Shown in pieces: positions 44,303-51,257 of a stretch of 64,000 bases of DNA. Position numbers and translations under genes: made by a program. Under the pieces are notes generated by a model, which had not been told where the DNA came from, searched no databases, and saw only the letters and a program-made list of their open reading frames with translations. How positions within the stretch are numbered: position 1 is the stretch's first letter; each line of letters starts with the position of its first letter. Source of the stretch: Hydrogenobaculum sp. Y04AAS1 (GTDB lineage Bacteria > Aquificota > Aquificia > Aquificales > Aquificaceae); the NCBI RefSeq assembly GCF_000020785.1, contig NC_011126.1:1302001-1366000 (forward strand), given 5' to 3'.

Positions 44303-44316
44303 ATGATACTTATCAT
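44303..44316. promoter_or_regulatory. Palindromic operator upstream of feoA (candidate iron-regulator box)
   Basis: ATGATA-CT-TATCAT is a 6-2-6 inverted repeat with perfect arms. It lies 35 bp before the feoA start and in the divergent region with the 90-residue gene. It resembles half of the Fur consensus (TGATAATCATTATC type). A weak promoter may overlap it (TTGCCT at 44316-44321, then 17 bases to CATATT). Iron control is inferred from the feo context. Confidence 0.5.
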
Positions 44317-44351
44317 TGCCTAATTAAAATTGAGATTTCATATTAAAATCT

Positions 44352-44579
44352 ATGAAACTTATAGAAGTGCCTCAAGACAAGGAAGCTTATATAAAAGGCT
44401 ATGTGATAAGCGGAAAGAGTGAAAATCCAGGCTGGAAAAGAAAGCTCATAAGCATGGGGATAGTGCCTGGGATTACTGTAAAAATACTTAGAAAAGATGA
44501 CAGAAACACAATTTTAAAAGTCTACAATTCAAGAATATCCATATGCAACTATCTTGCAGAAAAGGTTGAAGTAGAATGA
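44352..44579 (+). CDS. feoA: Ferrous iron transport protein A
   Basis: Small cytoplasmic SH3-like regulator of FeoB. It has 75 residues and typical family blocks (KLISMGIVPGITVKILRKD and YNSRISICNYLAEKVEVE). It is the first gene of feoA-feoB-small Cys-rich gene. Its stop lies within a short tandem duplication that separates it from feoB. Confidence 0.9.
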   Translation: MKLIEVPQDKEAYIKGYVISGKSENPGWKRKLISMGIVPGITVKILRKDDRNTILKVYNSRISICNYLAEKVEVE

Positions 44580-44621
44580 AAAAAAAATAGAGGTGAAGTA
44601 GAATGAAAAAAATAGAGATGG
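44568..44621. repeat. 27-bp imperfect tandem duplication at the feoA-feoB junction
   Basis: GAAGTAGAATGAAAAAAA...TAGAG occurs at 44568 and again at 44595, differing by two A residues in the A-tract. In the first copy the sequence ATGA contains the feoA stop; in the second the same ATG is the feoB start. It looks like a duplication of an original ATGA stop/start overlap. Confidence 0.75.
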
Positions 44622-46696
44622 CTTTTGTTGGCAATCCAAACGTTGGAAAATCCACCATAATAAACAACATAGCAAAAACCTCATTAAAAGTTGGCAATTG
44701 GCCGGGCGTCACCGTAAGGAAGACAGAAGCTTTTCTTACATACAAAGACTACGAAGTGCATGCAATAGACCTACCCGGTGCTTATTCGCTTGATTATATA
44801 TCAGAAGATGTAGCTGTCACCACAGATTTTTTGATAAATTCCCCTCCAGATATAATAGTAAATATCATAGAAGCTACAAACTTGGAACGTTCTTTAATAT
44901 TGACCGCTGAGTTGATAGAGCTAAAAATACCTATGGTGATAGTTCTAAATATGTGGGATGAAGCTTTAAAACTTGGGGTAGATATAAATATAAAAAAGCT
45001 CTCAGAACTAATAGGCGTTGATGTGATAAGTGCCATAGGTACTAAGGAGGATTTAAAAGACAGACTTTTAGAGAGTATAATATCTACTTATGAACAAAAG
45101 AAAATACCAAAAGACCTAAGATACTCAGATATCACAGAAAAAGCCATAAACGATATCTTATCTTTCTGTGCCGTACCACCTAATAAAAATATACCGCCTA
45201 GATTTTTTGCCATGAAGATGCTCGAGCGTATAATCCCATGTGATTGTTGCAATGAAATCATATTAAAACTTGAAAACGATTTGAAAGAAAATATCTACGA
45301 TATACTTAAAAAAGATATGTACGGCGTTGCTCACTTTATAAGTTCAAGCGTTGTAAAAAGAAGCTTCAAAGATGAGATAGAACTAACGGAAATCCTTGAT
45401 AAGTTTGCCCTCCATCCTTTTCTTGGGCTTTTGATATTTGTAGTGGTGATGTATCTAATGTTTAAACTATCTTTTGATGTGAGCTATCCTATATCAAACT
45501 GGATAGGAGATTTTGAAAGCTCGTTTTTACATCCTTTGGTTTATAAACTTTTTCCAAAAGCCCCATACATAGTAAAAAGTTTTGTAGCTGGTGCAGTACT
45601 AGATGGTGTTGGTTTTGTGATAAGCTTTGCACCCCTTGTGGGGGCTTTGTTTGTTGGACTTTCTGTGTTGGAGTTGTCTGGATATCTTCCAAGAGTACCC
45701 ATTATTTTTGATAGGTTTGTATCTAAGTTTGGGATAGATGGAAGAGGCATACTTCCTTTTATGCTTGGCTTTGGTTGCAATGTCCCAGCCATTATGGCCC
45801 TTAAGGTATTAGAAGATAAGCGCTCAAAGCTCATAGTGGCTGCTATGATACCATTTACCAGTTGCCCAGCGAGGTTTGTGGTGTTTGCTTTTTTTGGAGC
45901 AATATTTTTCAAAAACCCTGCTCCTATAATCTTATTTTTATATTTACTTGGTATATTTTTTAGCATACTAACGGCTATAGTTATGAACAAGGTTTTACCA
46001 AAAACAGAAAGCTTACCTATGATACTGGAGCTTCCTCCTTATAGAAAACCGCCTTTAAAGATAGTCTTAAACATAGCCTTTGTAGAATTAAAACGATTTT
46101 TAAAAAGAGCAGGTACTTTTATATTTGCCTCCACGGTAGTGGTTTGGGCTTTTCTACATATACCCCCAAACACAAATGTAAAAGATACTGTGGCTGGAAA
46201 AATAGGTGGTGCTTTGGTATATGTGTTTAAACCAATAGGTATAGAAGACTGGAGAGCCACCACATCGCTGGTACCAGCTTTTTTGGCAAGAGAGATCATA
46301 ATAAGTTCTATGGGTGCTATATACTCAGCTTCCACCAAAGAAGATTATTCAAATTTTAATATAGAAAAGTCTTTCAAAGAACAAATGATATCCCTTGAAC
46401 AGGCTTTAAAAAATACGGTGCTTTCTTTTGTTTCTCCTGGGTTTTCAAATGTTTTTACAAAAGAAAGTACCGATTCTTCTACCATAAAAGCTATAAGAGA
46501 TAGCTTAAGCCCTTACGGAGCTTTATCTTTTATGGTGTTTGTTCTTTTGTATACCTCTTGTATAGCTACGGTGTCTATTTTAAAATCAGAGTTTGGAACA
46601 AAATTTGGTATGCTTTTTTTGCTATACAGCTTTGTGTTAGGCTGGGCGGTAGCCTTAGTAATATATAGGGTAAGTATGGTGCTACATGTTTTTTGA
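44603..46696 (+). CDS. feoB: Ferrous iron transporter FeoB
   Basis: GTPase-coupled Fe2+ importer of 697 residues. The N-terminal G domain has G1 GNPNVGKST, G3 DLPGAYSL and G4 LNMWDEA. The membrane part from about residue 270 has GFGCNVPAIMAL and TSCPARFVVFAFF, the conserved gate motifs with cysteines. The C terminus is in the membrane (AVALVIYRVSMVLHVF). Its stop overlaps the start of a 34-residue partner gene. Confidence 0.97.
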   Translation: MKKIEMAFVGNPNVGKSTIINNIAKTSLKVGNWPGVTVRKTEAFLTYKDYEVHAIDLPGAYSLDYISEDVAVTTDFLINSPPDIIVNIIEATNLERSLILTAELIELKIPMVIVLNMWDEALKLGVDINIKKLSELIGVDVISAIGTKEDLKDRLLESIISTYEQKKIPKDLRYSDITEKAINDILSFCAVPPNKNIPPRFFAMKMLERIIPCDCCNEIILKLENDLKENIYDILKKDMYGVAHFISSSVVKRSFKDEIELTEILDKFALHPFLGLLIFVVVMYLMFKLSFDVSYPISNWIGDFESSFLHPLVYKLFPKAPYIVKSFVAGAVLDGVGFVISFAPLVGALFVGLSVLELSGYLPRVPIIFDRFVSKFGIDGRGILPFMLGFGCNVPAIMALKVLEDKRSKLIVAAMIPFTSCPARFVVFAFFGAIFFKNPAPIILFLYLLGIFFSILTAIVMNKVLPKTESLPMILELPPYRKPPLKIVLNIAFVELKRFLKRAGTFIFASTVVVWAFLHIPPNTNVKDTVAGKIGGALVYVFKPIGIEDWRATTSLVPAFLAREIIISSMGAIYSASTKEDYSNFNIEKSFKEQMISLEQALKNTVLSFVSPGFSNVFTKESTDSSTIKAIRDSLSPYGALSFMVFVLLYTSCIATVSILKSEFGTKFGMLFLLYSFVLGWAVALVIYRVSMVLHVF

Positions 46697-46790
46697 TTGG
46701 GCTTTTGTAATACTTCTTTTAACTTTTGGTATTTTTTATCTTATCAAAAGCCGAAAATCAAAGGCTAAAAAATGCGATAAATGCCACTAA
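46686..46790 (+). CDS. FeoB-associated Cys-rich small membrane protein
   Basis: A 34-residue frame starting inside the feoB 3' end (ATG 46686, feoB stops at 46696). It has one membrane helix (FVILLLTFGIFYLI), a basic stretch (KSRKSKAKK) and a C-terminal CDKCH. Short proteins of this layout, helix then Lys-rich then Cys-rich tail, follow feoB in many bacteria and are named FeoB-associated Cys-rich membrane proteins. The assignment rests on position and layout. Confidence 0.7.
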   Translation: MFFDWAFVILLLTFGIFYLIKSRKSKAKKCDKCH

Positions 46791-46800
46791 AAAATCAAAA

Positions 46801-46873
46801 AGCTAGCGGTGGGGGTCGAACCCACGACCTCGTGATTACAAATCACGTGCTCTGCCGACTGAGCTACGCTAGC
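46801..46873 (-). tRNA. tRNA-Thr (anticodon TGT)
   Basis: Cloverleaf read on the minus strand: acceptor GCTAGCG (46873-46867) pairs with CGCTAGC (46808-46802), and the discriminator is T. The anticodon stem CGTGA/TCACG encloses loop TTTGTAA, giving anticodon TGT. The T-arm is GGTTCGACC type. CCA is not encoded; a T-rich run follows. A consensus promoter lies upstream. Confidence 0.95.
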
Positions 46874-46887
46874 TAAATTAAAGCTAA

Positions 46888-46916
46888 ATTATATCAAATA
46901 AAAACAATCTTGTCAA
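46888..46916 (-). promoter_or_regulatory. Consensus sigma-70 promoter of tRNA-Thr
   Basis: On the minus strand, TTGACA (46916-46911), a 17-base spacer and TATAAT (46893-46888): both hexamers are perfect. The tRNA 5' end is 15 bases further downstream. Confidence 0.85.
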
Positions 46917-46957
46917 TATCTTGTAAAATATGTTCATAAATAACAATACTGTGTAAA

Positions 46958-46993
46958 CCGTGGTAGACTTGTAGACCGTGGTAGACTTGTAAT
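46958..46993. repeat. Dispersed 18-bp repeat, 2 units, intergenic
   Basis: CCGTGGTAGACTTGTAGA (46958-46975) and CCGTGGTAGACTTGTAAT (46976-46993), in the plus orientation, opposite to the copies at 12-40 kb. They lie in the 217-bp gap between tRNA-Thr and a small gene. A decayed further copy may be GGTGGCAAACTTTAA at about 47035-47049. The rest of the gap holds the tRNA promoter and a TATAAT (47059-47064). Confidence 0.9.
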
Positions 46994-47090
46994 TGCTTTG
47001 TAGATTTCATATAAATTTTCAGGCTTTTACGAGAGGTGGCAAACTTTAAAAAATGTTATATAATTAAAATATTCAATTGTAGGAGATTTT

Positions 47091-47366
47091 ATGATGATAC
47101 CTCCAATGGGTCCAAAAGATAAAATGTCTAAGGTTGCAAGCTTTATAATGGGGCTTGCTTATGGTTTTAAAGGCAAACCGGGTATAGTAAAAACATACCC
47201 TATGAAAGAGTTTAAAGGTGCCGTCCCAGAAGGGGCTATTGTTTATTATGCCAACAAAAAGCTCGATGCCATAAGCAAGGAACCTTTGATTTACAATACA
47301 CATATCATAGTAGTACAAGAGTTAAAAGACCAGCTTTTGGTAGAAATTTATAAAGACGAGGTGTGA
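47091..47366 (+). CDS. Conserved-looking small protein upstream of heme oxygenase, unknown function
   Basis: 91 residues. AGGAG at 47081-47085 suits a start at 47091 or at the adjacent ATG 47094. The sequence (MMIPPMGPKDKMSKVASFIM onward) has a basic N-terminal half with aromatic residues and an acidic C-terminal half, with no cysteines or membrane span. It is cytoplasmic by appearance. It is three bases upstream of the heme oxygenase gene and surely co-transcribed, so a role in heme or iron handling is a reasonable guess. I do not recognise a family. Confidence 0.75.
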   Translation: MMIPPMGPKDKMSKVASFIMGLAYGFKGKPGIVKTYPMKEFKGAVPEGAIVYYANKKLDAISKEPLIYNTHIIVVQELKDQLLVEIYKDEV

Positions 47367-47369
47367 TAT

Positions 47370-48062
47370 ATGGGATTTTCTAAGCTTTTAAGAGAAGGAA
47401 TTTGGGATATACATAGTATGGCGGATAGCTCTACCGTAGCCCAAGACATGCAAGAATCACGAACCACGTTTGAGGATATGAAAAAGATAACCGCAGGTCT
47501 TTACTATATATACAACACACTAGAAGATGCCATAGAACAAAACAAAGACAACCCTTACGTGTCAAAAATATATTATCCGGAGCTTTTCAGAAGAGAGCAC
47601 ATTGTAGAAGATTTGAAGTTTTACTTTGGAGAGAACTATATTGAGCAAATGTACCCAACGGTAGCTATACTCTTATACATATCAAGGATAAGGTATGTAG
47701 CAAAGCATGAACCCATGCTTCTTATAGCCCATGCTTATGTTAGGTATATGGGGGATCTTTCTGGTGGGCAGATGATAAAAGATATGATAAGAAACGCTTT
47801 AAACTTGCAAAACAGTGAGGGCACAAGGTTTTATGAGTTTGATAAAATAAAAGATATCATAGAGTTTAAAAGAAATTACAGAGCTTCTTTGGACACGTTA
47901 GACTTGACAGATGAGCAGATAAAAGCTATCATAGGAGAGGCTAACATAGCATTCTTGTACAACGTAAACTTCTTTAGAGAGGTGAATAGACCAGTTCCTT
48001 ACCCGGATGAAATAGAGAAGCCTTATCTTGTAAGGGCTTACGAAAAGATAAAATTCGTATAA
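47370..48062 (+). CDS. Heme oxygenase (biliverdin-producing)
   Basis: Cleaves heme to biliverdin, CO and Fe2+ using O2. It has 230 residues of the all-helical heme oxygenase family. The proximal heme His is likely in LLREGIWDIHSMAD near the N terminus. The signature AYVRYMGDLSGGQMIK matches the distal-helix motif of canonical heme oxygenases, with both flexible glycines present. It follows a small unknown gene and lies near feoAB, which suggests iron recovery from heme. An O2-dependent enzyme fits a microaerophilic hydrogen oxidiser. Confidence 0.93.
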   Translation: MGFSKLLREGIWDIHSMADSSTVAQDMQESRTTFEDMKKITAGLYYIYNTLEDAIEQNKDNPYVSKIYYPELFRREHIVEDLKFYFGENYIEQMYPTVAILLYISRIRYVAKHEPMLLIAHAYVRYMGDLSGGQMIKDMIRNALNLQNSEGTRFYEFDKIKDIIEFKRNYRASLDTLDLTDEQIKAIIGEANIAFLYNVNFFREVNRPVPYPDEIEKPYLVRAYEKIKFV

Positions 48063-48067
48063 AATAC

Positions 48068-48096
48068 TTGACTTTTTTTATAAGATTATTTAATAT
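48068..48096 (+). promoter_or_regulatory. Strong sigma-70 promoter of the reductive TCA block
   Basis: TTGACT (48068-48073), 17-base spacer, TAATAT (48091-48096), just after the heme oxygenase stop. The isocitrate dehydrogenase start follows at 48125 behind AAGGAG (48113-48118). The near-consensus hexamers suit a highly expressed carbon-fixation operon. Confidence 0.8.
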
Positions 48097-48124
48097 TTTA
48101 TGACAACTTTTTAAGGAGCGTTTG

Positions 48125-49390
48125 ATGGAAAACGTATGCTGGTACGATTCTAAGATTAGTATACCCAAAGAGGGTTCTTTTATCAAATTAAAAGCTGATA
48201 AAACGTTGGAAGTACCAAATAACCCCATCATACCTTTTATCCAAGGGGACGGTATAGGCCCTGAAATAACACCTCAGATGATAAAAGTAATCAACAAAGC
48301 TATGTCAAAAGCCTATAACGGCTCTAAAGTGATATACTGGGTAGAGGTGTTGGCTGGAGATATGGCAGAGCAAAAAGGCCTTGAAAGGATGCCAAAGGAG
48401 ACTTTGGAGCTTTTAAAACAAAGTATCGTAAGTATAAAAGGTCCTCTTGGTACGCCGGTGGGAAAAGGTGGAAAATCTTTGAATGCAATCTTGCGTCAAT
48501 CTATGGATTTTTATTCTGCCATAAGACCCGTTTACTGGATGGGTCAACCCTCTCCCATACCAAACCCTCAAAGGGTAAATGTGGCAGTGTTTAGAGAAAA
48601 CTCCGACGATGTATACATGGCTATAGAGTATATGCCAAAAACAGATGCTTTTAAAAAAGTAAGGGAGTTTTTTGTAAAAGAAATGAGTGTATCAGAAGAT
48701 GCTATACCAGAAGATGCGGGTATTACGGTAAAGCCAATGTCAGAGTTCAAAACCAAAAGACACGTAAGAAAAGCTTTTAGATACGCTCTTCAAAACGGCA
48801 AAAAGCATATAGCGGTGGCAGGCAAAGGAAACATTATGAAAGCCACCGAAGGTATGTTTATGAACTGGGCTTTTGAAGTGGCAAAAGAACCAGAGTTTGA
48901 AGGTAAAATAATCACAGAAGGAGAGCCAAAAGAAGGTCAAGCCAAACTCTACAAAGTTATCACAGACCAGATGCTCATGCAGCTTGTATTAAACCCAGAT
49001 TATTACGATGTAATCATCACGCAAAACCTAAACGGAGATTATATATCTGATTTGGCTTCTGCTTTGGTGGGTGGTCCTGGTTATGTGCCAAGCGGAAATA
49101 TAGGCGATGGATATGCGCTTTTTGAAAGCACCCACGGAACTGCTTACGATATAGCTGGTAAAGGCATGGCAAACCCACTTTCTATAACGCTTTCTGGTGC
49201 TATGATGCTTGAGTATTTGGGCTTTTATGAAGCTGCTGGTCTTATTTATAAGGCTATTAAAAGCGTAATAAACCAAAGAAAAGGCACACCAGACATAGCT
49301 TCAGGTTTTAAAAAGATGGGCGTAGAAGCTATATCTTTAACTGCATCTCAGTTTGGTGATGCTATTATTGATGAGATTGATAAACTTTGA
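48125..49390 (+). CDS. icd: Isocitrate dehydrogenase / oxalosuccinate reductase
   Basis: Interconverts isocitrate and 2-oxoglutarate or oxalosuccinate. It has 421 residues from ATG 48125; a TTG three bases earlier is less likely. The substrate loop is GKSLNAILRQSMDFY, and the metal site is in QNLNGDYISDLASALVGG. In HGTAYDIAGKGMANP, Asp-Ile occupies the place of Lys-Tyr in NADP-dependent E. coli enzyme, which points to NAD(H). In Hydrogenobacter, the homologue reduces oxalosuccinate made by 2-oxoglutarate carboxylase. The carboxylase genes lie just downstream here, so the same role is inferred. Confidence 0.95.
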   Translation: MENVCWYDSKISIPKEGSFIKLKADKTLEVPNNPIIPFIQGDGIGPEITPQMIKVINKAMSKAYNGSKVIYWVEVLAGDMAEQKGLERMPKETLELLKQSIVSIKGPLGTPVGKGGKSLNAILRQSMDFYSAIRPVYWMGQPSPIPNPQRVNVAVFRENSDDVYMAIEYMPKTDAFKKVREFFVKEMSVSEDAIPEDAGITVKPMSEFKTKRHVRKAFRYALQNGKKHIAVAGKGNIMKATEGMFMNWAFEVAKEPEFEGKIITEGEPKEGQAKLYKVITDQMLMQLVLNPDYYDVIITQNLNGDYISDLASALVGGPGYVPSGNIGDGYALFESTHGTAYDIAGKGMANPLSITLSGAMMLEYLGFYEAAGLIYKAIKSVINQRKGTPDIASGFKKMGVEAISLTASQFGDAIIDEIDKL

Positions 49391-49405
49391 TTTGAGAGGT
49401 GATAG

Positions 49406-49822
49406 ATGAAACTTACCGTAAGGCAAAAGGAAGATTTTCATTTTGTGGGTAAAGGGGAATCTGGTATAGAAGTCCCCATAGATGCCGCTGGTTATGTAGG
49501 TGGTAAAGGAAGGGGTGTAAGACCGCCTGAACTTTTGTTTCTTTCTATAGCTGGTTGTATGGGTATTCATGTATATGAGGCCCTTCATAAAGCTGGGAAA
49601 CACGTGGAAGATATTGTTGTAAACACAGACAGCGAAAGAAAAGACACATATCCAAAAGTCTTTACTAAGATTTATTTGGATTTTACAATAAAAGGTAAAG
49701 ACCTCTCAGAGCAAGATGTAAAAGAGGCTATAGAGACGGCTCTTAACAAAACCTGCAGCATAGCTTATATGATAAACCAAGTAGCACCTATATCTTATAC
49801 ATTCAAAATAGAGAAGGGGTAA
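49406..49822 (+). CDS. OsmC-family protein
   Basis: 138 residues of the OsmC/Ohr fold. Two conserved cysteines are present, in SIAGCMGIHVYEAL and KTCSIAYMI, the redox pair of peroxide-reducing members. It sits between icd (15 bp away) and the biotin carboxylase gene (4 bp away) in the reductive TCA operon. It may protect these oxygen-sensitive enzymes, though that is only inference from position. Confidence 0.9.
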   Translation: MKLTVRQKEDFHFVGKGESGIEVPIDAAGYVGGKGRGVRPPELLFLSIAGCMGIHVYEALHKAGKHVEDIVVNTDSERKDTYPKVFTKIYLDFTIKGKDLSEQDVKEAIETALNKTCSIAYMINQVAPISYTFKIEKG

Positions 49823-49826
49823 ACCT

Positions 49827-51245
49827 ATGTTTAAAAAGATATTGGTGGCAAACAGAGGTGAAATAGCTTGTAGAATTATAAGGGCTGCAAAGGAGCTTGA
49901 TATACCCACAGTAGCCATATACTCCGATGTAGAGCCCACTGCTAGGCATGTGAAGATGGCAGATGAAGCTTACATGATAGGTGCAAATCCTCTTGACACA
50001 TACCTAAATGCCCAATTGATAGTGGACTTAGCAAAGTCTGTGGGGGCAGATGCCATACATCCAGGATACGGGTTTTTGGCAGAAAATGAAGGGTTTGCAG
50101 AGCTTTGCGAAAAAAACGGTATAACTTTTATAGGGCCTTCTGCTGAAGTAATAGCCCTCATGGGCGATAAGGCAAGGTCCAAAGAAGTGATGAAAAAAGC
50201 AGGTGTCCCCACGGTGCCAGGAAGCGATGGAATACTAAAATCTGTAGAAGAGGCTGTTGAAATAGCAAAAGAAATAGGGTATCCGGTGCTTTTAAAAGCA
50301 TCTGCTGGGGGCGGTGGTAGAGGTATTAGAATATGTAAAGACGAAGAAGAGCTTAAAAGAAACTACGAAGCCGCTTACTCTGAGGCCCAAAAAGCCTTTG
50401 GAAGAGGTGATTTGCTTTTAGAAAAATACATTCAAAATCCAAAACACATAGAGTTTCAGGTGTTAGGTGATAAATATGGAAACGTGATACACCTTGGGGA
50501 AAGGGATTGTTCTGTCCAAAGAAGAAATCAAAAGCTTATAGAAATAGCTCCTTCTTTGGTATTAAACGAAGCAAAGAGAAAGCACTACGGTGAAATAGTG
50601 GCAAAAGCTGCAAAAGAAATAGGGTATTACAGCGCTGGGACCATGGAATTTGTATCTGACTTAGAAGGCAATATATACTTTATAGAGATGAACACCCGTA
50701 TTCAGGTAGAACACCCTGTAACAGAAAGAGTTACCGGTGTTGATATAGTAAAAGAGCAAATAAAGATAGCGGTAGGCCATAAGCTTGAGATAAAACAAGA
50801 GGATGTCAAGTTTAACGGATACGCCATAGAATGTCGTATAAATGCAGAAGATCCAAAGAAAAATTTTGCTCCAAGCATAGGTACCATAGAGCGTTATTAT
50901 GTGCCTGGGGGATTTGGTATAAGGATAGAAAGTGCAGCTTCTGTAGGTTACGAAGTAACCCCTTATTACGACTCTTTGATAGCAAAGCTTATATGCTGGG
51001 GTAGAACTTGGGAAGAGGCACTCTCAAGGACAAAAGCAGCTTTGGATACTTATGAGATAAAAGGTGTTAAAACTACAATACCTCTTATTAAGAAAATTGT
51101 AGGAGAAAAAGATTTTAGAAACGGATACTTTACTACCAAGTATTTGGAAGAGCACCAAGAGGTGTTTGATTACGAAGAGCCAAAGGACAAAGAAGATTTT
51201 GTAGCTTTTATAAGCGCAGTCATAGCTTCATATCACGGGTTATAA
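49827..51245 (+). CDS. cfiB: 2-oxoglutarate carboxylase small subunit (biotin carboxylase)
   Basis: ATP-dependent carboxylation of biotin, first half-reaction of 2-oxoglutarate carboxylase. It has 472 residues. Biotin carboxylase motifs are KILVANRGEIACRIIRAAKE, the ATP-grasp loop KASAGGGGRGIR, EFQVLGD, and EMNTRIQVEHPVTE. Pyruvate carboxylase subunit A is the close relative. The assignment to 2-oxoglutarate rests on the neighbours icd and kor and on the known Hydrogenobacter cfi genes. Confidence 0.9.
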   Translation: MFKKILVANRGEIACRIIRAAKELDIPTVAIYSDVEPTARHVKMADEAYMIGANPLDTYLNAQLIVDLAKSVGADAIHPGYGFLAENEGFAELCEKNGITFIGPSAEVIALMGDKARSKEVMKKAGVPTVPGSDGILKSVEEAVEIAKEIGYPVLLKASAGGGGRGIRICKDEEELKRNYEAAYSEAQKAFGRGDLLLEKYIQNPKHIEFQVLGDKYGNVIHLGERDCSVQRRNQKLIEIAPSLVLNEAKRKHYGEIVAKAAKEIGYYSAGTMEFVSDLEGNIYFIEMNTRIQVEHPVTERVTGVDIVKEQIKIAVGHKLEIKQEDVKFNGYAIECRINAEDPKKNFAPSIGTIERYYVPGGFGIRIESAASVGYEVTPYYDSLIAKLICWGRTWEEALSRTKAALDTYEIKGVKTTIPLIKKIVGEKDFRNGYFTTKYLEEHQEVFDYEEPKDKEDFVAFISAVIASYHGL

Positions 51246-51257
51246 GGAGGTTAAACT

